Assembly (NCBI GenBank): GCA_022605405.1
Contig: JABYQQ010000003.1
Location: forward strand, 2,790,001 to 2,854,000
Reading direction: 5' to 3'
DNA length: 64,000 nt
Source of the DNA: Earliella scabrosa
Taxonomy: Eukaryota > Basidiomycota > Agaricomycetes > Polyporales > Polyporaceae
Shown here: positions 45,879 through 61,843 of the stretch, piece after piece
How the letters are laid out: each line of letters starts with the position of its first letter
Numbering within the stretch: position 1 is the stretch's first letter
Translations under genes and position numbers: made by a program
The notes under the pieces: model-generated
Database searches by the model: none
Told to the model about the DNA's origin: nothing
The model's input: only the letters and a program-made list of their open reading frames with translations

Positions 45879-48522
45879 ATGGACGGCTCTTTCGCTTATC
45901 CCAGCACCCCCTCGGCCGGCCAGTTCCCTCTCTCTTCAATGACCCCAGGGCCTTCGACCTTGCTCGCGCTAACGCAAACAGATCCCCTCAACCTGTCCAA
46001 CAAGGAAAACACGTCGGTTGCGCCCCCAGGATCTATCCCCCCCTCTCCCGCCTTCTCGGGCGGGGAATATAGTGCATTATTCAATCAAGCTCATGCAGTG
46101 GTACGTGCGGCCTCTGTGTTTTCCACGACCAAGGTCATCACCACACCCTGGCGCAGAACCTCGCCAACATGAACGCTATGATGCAAGCATCAGCCGGGCC
46201 TCCGATGTACGTGCAACAGCTGATTGAGATGAGCGTGCGTATGAACAGAGTGGAACAAGAATTTATCCTCATCCGGTGCGTGCTATCAACCTCGATGTAT
46301 GCACGTCCTCACAAGTCCACAGGCATGACAACGCCAAACTGCGTGCCGAATTCGAGACATTTAAGCGGGACGCCGCTTCCCGTCACACGAACATATGCGG
46401 TACGTCTCTCCTTCGTCCTGCCTCCGCCCACTAACGTTGATGTCTCCACGCAGACGACATCAGAGACTACCTCGGCGTGAATGAAGGCGGGAGCCCGCTT
46501 GTGGAAGGCGAGGAGGGCGGTACGAATCACCGCCGTCGACCCGAAGACTTCCCCGAGGTAGCTACCCACATATATGCGCATACATTCTGTCTGATCATAC
46601 TTCAGGTTGCCCACATCTGGACCCAAGACCAGTGGCAAGCGCACGAGAACAGCAAGAAGGGTACGGTCCGAGTGGGCAAGGTAGCCAAACGCGGGCGGCC
46701 CCGCAAGGATGCACCTCCCGACGAGCGCGGCGGCGGATATCTACTCGACGTAGATGGCGAACCCGCATCATATACCTACTATGACCACTCTCGCAAATAC
46801 GGCCACGAGTTCATCGACTCTCTTCAAGAACTCAATGTCTCGTTGCCAAGCGCATGGGAGCGGCTCCCAGGACCCATCCGCGAGATCGCTATCGAAGGTC
46901 TCTGCGCCCGCTTCCCCCTCTATCAGCTCTGCGAGAACGACTACAAGGCCAAGCTGCTCATGCACGACATCTACTTCAACCGGATCATCCGACCGCGAAA
47001 CGACGCCAAGAAAGGAAAGAAGCGAGCTGCCAAAAAGAAGAACAAAGCCGGGCCTACGCGAACGGACGATGGAGCTGTCCAGGACGAGGTCGACATCGAC
47101 GACGCCCGGTTCACCATCAACCGTGCAGACAGATCGTGCACCCCCGCCACTGAGGCTCCTTCGCGCGCACCTGCCGACGAGGGGGGTGCGCGTACTTCTG
47201 TTCCAGACCCACGCATGACCACCTCGGCGCGCGAATCTCGTTCGTGCACACCCGGCCGCGAGGCGAGCTCGCAGCCCTCTCTTCAACAGCAGCAGCGCAC
47301 CAATGCCTCCTCTGCCACACCCCGTTCCTGCACACCCAACCGCGATACTCGCCCACGTACGCCTGCCCGCGTGCCACGCTCTGCCACTCCTGCGCCCGAG
47401 GCTACTGTCCGCACGCCCACCGAAGACGCCCTCGAGTCCTCCACCAGACCCTCCAAGCGCCCATCGCCAGACCCCGAACGACATGGCACACCCAAACGTG
47501 CACGCACCGACGTCCCGCCCTGTAAGCAATGACATTGGGCTAGGAGCTCATGCTGACACGTTCCCAGCCCCCGAGCTCGACGGACAGCCCGCTGGCAACT
47601 TGATGTCGCCCGCACGCATCCCCTCTGGCGAGAAAGGCAAGGGCAGAGCGCGACTGTCGCTCGCTGGCGCGGTAAGTACCACACACCTGTGTACTGTTCA
47701 CATACTAATCTAGATTTCCTTGTACGCCAGACGGGAACCGCACGAAGCCTGTACGTGCTCCCACATAGCGACAGCTTCCTGCTAATACGGTACAGGTACA
47801 CTACGCTCATGAGAGAGGACGACAACAACCGCGATAGCGACAGCCCATCGGAGGGTGATGACGACAGCGGTGACGAGGATACTGGTGACGACAGCAGCGA
47901 TGAGGATGACAGCAGCGACGACGAGCTGGACGCCGACCGTGCGGCCAACGGAGATGCAAATGCGCGACAGTCAAGCAAGAAGAACAAGAAGAACAAGAAG
48001 AAGTCCAAGGCGAACACAAAAGAAGTGCCTCAGAAGGCGGACAACTGCGCGACGTCTATCCCCGAGGATGTCCCCGTGAATGCCGGCACGCAAAAGAAAC
48101 AGCCCCCAAAGCCCCGCAAGGTTGCCAAGAAGCCTGACACATCGGCAGCCCTGGAGACTGGGCCCGCAGTCAAGAACCACGCAGGGGAATGGCCACCCAC
48201 CGGCGACAAACCGAAGTGAGTCCCGCATCCACTCCACCTGCGCCCTTGACATATGTTCTGTAGGTCGTGGCATGCCCGCCAATGGCACAAGGAACATGGC
48301 GGCAGCCAAGTCGAATTCGAGCAATACTTCAAGAGCCTATCCGAGGCCGCGAAGAGGGTATGTAGCCTGCGGCTTGGTGGCGTTATTGTATTGAAGTAGT
48401 CCATACTCCAGAAAATCCGCAACGACCACGCCAAGGCAGTAAGTGGCACCTGATATATGCCGTACAGTCTTTTTGCTGACACCCAAATCGGCCTGCAGAA
48501 GAAAGCGGAAGCTTCCGCCTAA
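45879..48522 (+). CDS. Transposon accessory protein with AT-hook-like motif (708 aa)
   Basis: No family recognised. Eleven exons fit with agreeing phases: 45879..46100, 46157..46275, 46323..46399, 46454..46557, 46606..47521, 47568..47671, 47731..47750 (a 20-nt microexon), 47796..48215, 48264..48357, 48412..48438, 48499..48522. In order: a Ser/Pro N-terminus (MDGSFAYPSTPSAG), a heptad-like helix (MSVRMNRVEQEFILIRHDNA), IWTQDQWQAHENSKKG, an AT-hook-like basic motif KVAKRGRPRKDAP, a conserved-looking globular block (EFIDSLQELNVSLPSAWERL, IEGLCARFPLYQLCEND), a Lys-rich stretch, repeats of the form R-S-C-T-P (SCTPATEA, SCTPGREA, SCTPNRDT), a long Asp/Glu/Ser run, and a Lys-rich end with SWHARQWHKEHGG. 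In plant CACTA elements a second, DNA-binding protein helps the transposase; this could be an analogue, which is inference. Confidence 0.65.
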
Positions 48523-48864
48523 ACATCTCGGGTATGACTCATGTCCTGTCCCCGCCCGCGAAGTCTGCTCATCATATACCATAGACCCCCGACCTCGCTC
48601 TCCCCTGGAACTGCATCAACCATCTCGCGTCCCCGCCTTGCCCGCTTCACCTCAGAGTCTCGACGACTCCCCATTCCAGCTCCATGCCTCGTCTTGCACC
48701 CGCCTGTAGCTCTATCGTCTTGCGCTCGCATCTTGCTCTCCGCCATCGCCCTCATCTCATGCCAGCGTCACGTTCTCGTCAGTCTCTCACCTTGGCCCCA
48801 CGCGCCTCTCACCCTCGCCTCCCGCCCTCCGCCCTCGCCTCCCGCCCTCCGCCCTCGCCTCCCG
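48523..48864. other. Transposon non-coding DNA before the tandem array
   Basis: No exon with supported splice sites. It is C/T-rich and ends with two copies of a roughly 20-bp unit (cctcccgccctccgccctcg) at about 48818-48860. Confidence 0.4.
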
Positions 48865-49046
48865 CCTCGATCTCGCTCTCGCGAATCCTGCCTCGATCTC
48901 GCTCTCGCGAATCCCGCCTCGATCTCGCTCTCGCGAATCCCGCCTCGCTCTCGCTCTCGCAAATCCCGCCTCGCTCTCGCTCTCGCAAATCCCGCCTCGC
49001 TCTCGCTCTCGCAAATCCCGCCTCGCTATAGCTCTCGCAAATCCAA
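48865..49046. repeat. 26-bp tandem repeat array, 7 copies
   Basis: Seven consecutive 26-bp units starting 'cctcgatctcgctctcgcga' at 48865, 48891, 48917, 48943, 48969, 48995 and 49021. The first three have 'gatctcgctctcgcgaatcc'; later ones change to 'gctctcgctctcgcaaatcc'. This ordered drift indicates local duplication. The array lies inside the right part of the 9.2 kb element and could be a subterminal transposase-binding region or simple slippage. Confidence 0.85.
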
Positions 49047-49520
49047 ACTCACAAGCCCCAACTTGCCAAACGCAAATCACGCTCGCTCTCGCTCTCGCTC
49101 TCGCACCATGCACTCGCGCATCGCACCCGCCTCGCGCTCTCGTGGCCCGCACTCGCCTCGCAAGTACCCGCCTCGCGCTCTCGTTGCGCGCTCTCGCCTC
49201 GCAAGTACCCGCCGCACGAGCTGGTACATCCATCGTGCTCTGGCGCATCCATTGCGCGCCGTACGCATACGGGACCGGTGTAGGGGCGGATGCGAAAAAA
49301 GACCTGGATTTCCGGTGTCGAACGAACGACGCGTATGTAGCCGTATTCTCCTGTATTACTGTTAGGTTGTGCCTGTATCACACGGTATCCACTCGTTTTG
49401 ATCTGTTATTACCCTGCGTGTGAAGTGCCCCACCGTCCAGAATGAACTGATACGCCGTCAAACGGAATAGCGTATATCCTCGTTTTATTTCGCTTGCAAG
49501 CGGTCATCCCGTCATACGAC

Positions 49521-49543
49521 GTTTAACGGATTATCCGTTAAAC
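49521..49543. repeat. Subterminal palindrome in the transposon's right end
   Basis: gtttaacgga-tta-tccgttaaac: perfect 10-bp arms around 3 bases. The half-motif 'ttaacggatt' occurs again at 49621-49630, right next to the terminal inverted repeat. Such subterminal repeats commonly bind transposase. Confidence 0.7.
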
Positions 49544-49653
49544 CGGCCCCTTTTCGTTTTTGCGCGTATGTCTAACACATATATACATATATTACAGGAA
49601 AAAACGAACGGACCCGGTGATTAACGGATTCCAACGAGCGAGATTTCACTGGG

Positions 49654-50778
49654 TCTCAACCCTCGTCGATTTGAAGACTGTAGGGAAGAACTTCCAGGAG
49701 CAGACGATCAACTCTCTCGGCGCTGACGGGAACGGCTTCGACACTGGTGGGCGCGGACCTACCGATGCCATCGCCTTCCCCAACATCCGTCAGTTGTTTG
49801 GCACCAAAGCGGACGCCTCTATCCAAAAGATCAGGTCGTCCCTCTCGCAGTGGGCGCAGTCTCAGAGCGGGCATGCGCTCTCCAAAGAGGCCCTTCAGCA
49901 GATCTTCGAGATCCAGGCTGGGTTGATCATCGATAACAATGGTCAGAGATTCCTCCGTTTCTTGCAGTGAGATCTTTCCGCGATGCTTACATACTCGCAA
50001 TCATACTAGCTCCTGTGGTGGAGATGTTTTTCGACAGTGGTTACCCTGAGTATGTCCGCTCATGTTCAGTATACAGCGCACGGAGCTGATCATCGCTTGA
50101 CCTAGTGACCTCGGCATCGACATGTGGCAATTACTCCCCTTCAGTCGCGGGAATGTCACGATCAAGGTAAGCAATATTGCACACAGAGGTTTATCTTTGT
50201 TGCTGAGTGGTACCCACATCAGTCGAATGACCCGTTCAAGAAACCCGCTATCAACGTCAACTACTTCAGCGTCGACTGGGATCTCGACGTTCAGATCGCC
50301 GGCGCCCGGCTCTCACGAAAGATACTCTCCTCGCCTCCGCTTGGGTGCGTCCACTCATGCATCCTCATACAGACCATGTGCTTAGACAGAATTGCCTTGC
50401 CTGCGCTCTGCTGCGCTCTGCTGCGCTGCATCTCATGACGATCTGCTGCCCTCGCCTTCCAGCAACCTTCGTTCGTCGAAGGGCGAGACCATACCTGGAC
50501 TGGCGACGGTCCCAAATGACGGATCCGGCGGCTCAGACGCAGACTGGACCAAGTGGATCCGCAAGTCCTTCGGAGCTGTCTCGCACCCGATCGGAACCGC
50601 GGCGATGATGAGGCGCAGCCTTGGAGGCGTGGTCGACGCGCACCTCAAGGTATACGACACCGCGAACCTGCGTGTGGTCGACGCCTCGGTGATGCCGGTG
50701 CAGATCAGCGGCCATTTGTCGAGCACACTATATGGGATCGCCGAGAAAGCGGCGGACTTGATCAAGGCGTCGCAGTAA
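49654..50778 (+). pseudogene. GMC oxidoreductase 1, 3' half (catalytic part, split by transposon)
   Basis: Continues the gene begun at 38108. Proposed exons: about 49654..49941, 50010..50049, 50106..50166, 50223..50344, 50463..50778, in phase and free of stops. It begins in mid-domain at TLVDLKTVGKNFQEQT, which in intact relatives follows the SGIG signature after about 15 residues. It retains the substrate-domain blocks (GADGNGFDTGGRGPTDAIAF, NVNYFSVDWDLDVQ) and the catalytic histidine region VSHPIGTAAM...GGVVDAHLKVYD, and closes with QISGHLSSTLYGIAEKAADL. The absence of stops means the insertion is recent or only the mobile DNA blocks the gene. Closest to glucose-oxidase/dehydrogenase-like GMC enzymes; the substrate is unknown. 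Confidence 0.85.
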
Positions 50779-51856
50779 CACTACCGATGTGGCGGTCTTT
50801 CTCTCACCGTTTTAGACTTGGAGACGTCGTGCGACGACGCTTGTCTTCTGTTGCGTTGTACCCCTCGTCATTCGCTTTGGCTGCTTACTTTCTCTTCTGG
50901 CCACTCCATAGTACTACACACATCAGTTAGTTCCGAGTACACAATTATGATACCTAATCTGGCCCCTCCTCTTGAACAGATCCGCGCGCCCTACATCTCG
51001 ACTCGGAGTGAACTTGCCCTGTCGCGGAGTATGCTTAGTGCTACGCGGAGCCTCCGCTGATGGGACTCGGGAGGGCGTCGTTGTCACATCAGGACACTCT
51101 AGCCAATGCTATCGTGCCTCCTTCCATCCAGATCGAACGCACACGGGCTCGTCAGCCTACTAAGTAGTTATCAGCATGACGCTACCTTTCAAACGGTTCT
51201 CATCCTCCTACATATCCCAACTATGTAGTCCAGCACAAGCCTTGTTCACCGCACATGTCTGCATCAGGCACGAGTCTGCAACCCCGCGATCAAGAGATGG
51301 TGGCACTTGTGCCCTGACTGGGCCTTGGTAGCGGTTGCCCGCCTGAGACCGAGGTGATCGCTGGGGGATATATAGTAGGGCCATGTTTGACCGGCGTTGC
51401 TGAGATCGAGTAGCGTCGATGTGGTGTCTTGTTGAGCAGATCTGGAGATGACGGAGGCTGTACATATGTTTGCTCCTCACAGATCGCTTGATAAGATAAG
51501 CGCAGATGTTTGACTTTCGGTGTTCAGTAGCTCGGCTAGTAAGCGCTCAAGCCTGCATAAGGATACTAACACTCAACGACGTTCGGATATGCTCAGGGAC
51601 TGAGTGGACATGCAAGGACTGCGGTGAGTTGACTGCGCATATTCTATGGTGATACGATGCTACTGGTACACACATTGGATCCACACGACTGGGAAGGAGA
51701 TGAGAGAAGCGCCGAGGCGAGAGAACGGATGTGCAAAGGAAGACGTGAACGAGAGTGGGGAGAACGGAGGCTCATCGTCAAGACGGCTGCAGGAGAAGTC
51801 TACAGGAGCGCACCGGCCATGGGTGGCCCGCAGCGCCCTAGGGTACACAAGGGTTA
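50779..51856. other. Intergenic region
   Basis: About 1.1 kb between convergent ends (GMC 1 and the methyltransferase). Nothing recognised; an AT-rich 'gggggatatatagtaggg' lies at 51363. Confidence 0.4.
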
Positions 51857-53220
51857 CTAGAGGCGGGTTACGGACCACTCCTGACAGATAAACGGTTTCG
51901 TGTTGCCCGGCCACGTGTCGAAGTACGTCGGTCCTCCGGGCTCGGACGTCAACCTGCTCTCGAACTTGATTATGCCTGGGCCACCAAAGGCGTCCTCGAA
52001 GACCTTGCCTAGACTCTCTGGCGAGTGGCAGAACATCGTGAACTCGGAGCCAGTCGGCTTGAACTGGCCCCTTTCCTCCAGCGCACCCTGGACTCCGAAG
52101 ATCATCGATCCCGGTTCGGGAGAGAGGAGACCGGCGAGCGCGCGCGCAATGTGCGCCTGGCCCGCCTCGTCAAAGAGGTGGAGGAACTTGCCCATAAAGA
52201 CGGCCGAGACATGGCCGCGGAGGGGGTTGAGCGACGTGAGGCTTGCGAGCGCGGGAGCGGGTTCTGTCGGAGCATTCTCCTTCGTGATGGGAGGCTGAAT
52301 CTCCAGGAAGGCGGAGTCGAAGACGTCGCCCTCGATGAACGGGACAGGGAACGTTTCGGGCGTGTCGCGGAAAAGGGCGTGACCTTCTTTGTAGAGACCT
52401 AACGGAGATACCGACCGGGGTATGGTTAGCGAGATTTGCACATGACGGAGTTGATGGCGCGCGCGGGAGCGACTGCTGCGTAAGGACAAGGATATCAGCA
52501 CTAAAGAACTCACCACCACGTAGATCAGTCGCCAAACAAGACTCGACTGGATACCCGTCCAATACGGCCTTCCGGACGTCGCTGCCGACTGTGTGCGGCA
52601 TACATGATTAAGCACTGGGTTATCCGGTTTAAGAACGAAGGGACATACATGCGCATCCCAGATCAATGAAGATGGGGTTCTTGCGCTCGCGGCCGAGCTT
52701 CAGGAAGTCCGGGTATGCCGGGAGACGGGCGATCCGGATTCTGTGAGGCATTTGGAGGATGAGCTGATCATGTTTAGTCAGCGTGAATGCGTTGATTAGA
52801 CACACCTAGTGAAACCAAAAATCCGGATGCAAGGGTACGGGAAGATCTGTCATGTCGTTCAGGAGAACGAAGCGCGTGAGCAGACGGTTCGCGCCAACAC
52901 TAGAACCGCAACAATGAAACAGCAGACGAAGCAGGTCGGCTGCGGACAGCAACCAAGCCCAAGGCCCGAGCGAGCCTCGTGCTTGCGGAGTGCAGATACT
53001 GGGGAGATGCGTCGGGGCAAGGGGATGATGATGTACGGGGACGAACCTTGTACGCCGCCGCCTGGACGTCCAAGATGTGACGCTCAAGTTCGGCATCGTC
53101 GTCGAGCTTGGTCGTCGCCTTGAAGAACGCACGCTCATCGTCGTCCAGCTGCAGGTACTTGGACACAAGCGGGATCTCCCAGGACTTGGGAGGGACATAG
53201 GACATGTCTGACGCACTCAT
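51857..53220 (-). CDS. SAM-dependent methyltransferase (fungal secondary-metabolism type)
   Basis: Class I methyltransferase, 307 residues. Exons on the minus strand: 53220..53047, 52846..52806, 52740..52649, 52588..52514, 52398..51857; phases agree. Features: N-terminal SWEIPLVSKYLQLDDDERAF; SAM-binding motif I IFIDLGCAFGSDVRKAVLDG (residues about 93-112), split by an intron; the acidic residue after it in CLATDLRGG; then GHALFRDTPETFPVPFIEGD, LTSLNPLRGHVSAVF, HLFDEAGQAHIARALAGLLS and the C-terminal EWSVTRL. This pattern is shared with enzymes near meroterpenoid and other biosynthetic loci in fungi. The first intron is 200 nt, longer than usual here. Whether it works with the neighbouring GMC enzymes is open; no synthase is in view. 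Confidence 0.85.
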
Positions 53221-57033
<3,813 letters not shown>

Positions 57034-58245
57034 GGTCCCGAGATAGACTGGACTTGCACGCTACGAGCCACGACCGGTAACGCCCACGCTCACGGATTAT
57101 CTCTCGCACCCACACTTACCTTACACACTTACCGCACGTTGTACATTTCCTGCCACCCCGCAATAGTCTCGGCCCCCGCTTAGTACTTATGACCCTCCCA
57201 CGTGCCTGTCCTACCATTAGACGCCATCCCCGTCCGCTCGTTTTGCTGTGCTATTGGATAGTATACCCCTCGCTCGTTTCTGTATATTATGTAGTACGAC
57301 GTACTTTTAATGGGCTTGGCTCGTCGCACATATGGCTCGATTGTGTCGGTGTGTCGTTCGTGAGACGTGGATATTGTGACGGGGCGGTTCGACCAAGGAG
57401 AAGAGCACACAAGCATCAGAGAGGCAATAATGAGCTGGAGAAACAAGTAGTCGACTCAGACACAGGAAGAGTACGTGGTCAGCGCTATCGCCCAGCAAGA
57501 TCCTCGAGCACCCCTGGTGTAGACAGCGGGACATAGCCAGATGCAAAGACACGGCGAGTCCCCGGAAAGCAAGTGAGTGCGCGAAGTGGGTCAATCAGAT
57601 AGCAATCCAACTCCAGGCAACAGGAAGCAATAAGACACGCTAGACCTGGTTAATTAACCTCGTTTGCTGGTCCATCCATATACGCGCATACAGCCACCTA
57701 GACCAGCATGATAGCCAATTGAGAGAGCATTGGGAGCGCATATAGCCACAGTATTTACATACTCAGCCTTGCGGATCCACCAAGTTGAACCCATTGGAGG
57801 CTACGACTTACCGCCGTGTCCGAGTCTGAGAGAGGAAGCGGAGGAGGGGGAACGGAGACAGGTTGTGGACGACCGTTTCTCAACGAACTGGGGACTTATA
57901 TACCTCCCGTCTCTGGTAATTTTGGGAACGACATCAATCTGCTGAAAACGGAACATATGCGGTGTTGCAGGAAGCTCCCCGTCGATCGCGTCCTACGATG
58001 ACGTTGAACTGACAGACGAGCGTCTACATTACCATATACGGCTGCGCCGGCACGCCAGCTTCCGTTGGGCAGCGGTTTCGTCACCTTCAATCGAATAGTT
58101 TACTTGACAATAACTCTTGCCATACCGTGCCACTGGACGACTCTGAGCGCAAGTGGGTCGCATATCGATTGACTACAGAGTACATCGCTCTAATACTACA
58201 AATAGGAGGGAATCACGTCCCCCCAGATCAAACCACGTCTGACAC
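57034..58245. other. Intergenic region between convergent GMC 2 and GMC 3
   Basis: About 1.2 kb. Short frames only; no recognised gene or repeat. It should contain both genes' polyadenylation regions. Confidence 0.4.
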
Positions 58246-61653
<3,408 letters not shown>

Positions 61654-61843
61654 GCACGACGGGCATTCCGGCGGGATTTTCGCCGGTCGAAAAGTGGTTC
61701 AAAATGAGTGGCACGGGCTTACCTTTTCGGCGGACCTGCCAGTTTTGGACCACTTTTAGCACAATCAGCCGAAAAGGGTAAAGCCCGTGCGACTGATTTT
61801 CGCCCAATTTCCGACCGGCGAAAAATCACGGTACCCGTCGTGC
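61654..61843. mobile_element. Palindromic element with ~80-bp inverted arms (foldback/MITE-like)
   Basis: The left arm (about 61654-61733) and the reverse complement of the right arm (about 61770-61843) share, in order, 'gcacgacggg', 'attttcgccggtcg', 'aaaat', 'gcacgggctt' and 'ttttcggc'. About 36 bases separate the arms. The 190 bp cannot code for a protein of note. It is most simply a foldback or MITE-type repeat; the RNA would form a long hairpin. Confidence 0.75.

Larger units (their letters stand above)
40457..49653 (+). mobile_element. 9.2 kb DNA transposon with Tnp2 transposase and two accessory genes
   Basis: The ends form imperfect inverted repeats of about 45 bp. The left end starts cccagtgaaaactcgctcgg, and the reverse complement of the right end starts cccagtgaaatctcgctcgt; similarity goes on through 'ggattccgtt' and 'ccgggt'. 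Inside are a Tnp2-family transposase gene (40904-44325, +), a gene on the minus strand (44379-45647) and a gene on the plus strand (45879-48522). A 26-bp tandem array (48865-49046) and a subterminal palindrome (49521-49543) follow. Tnp2 transposases belong to the CACTA/EnSpm superfamily, but these ends begin CCCAGTG, not CACTA. No clean target duplication is visible for this element. Confidence 0.82.

Noticed and set aside
48865..49046. Possible CRISPR-like array
   Set aside because: The 26-bp units are directly contiguous with no spacers, and the host is a fungus; this is an ordinary tandem repeat.
48541..49365. 274-residue plus-strand frame rich in Arg/Ser
   Set aside because: It is produced by the 26-bp tandem array, where all frames stay open; no start context or splice link.
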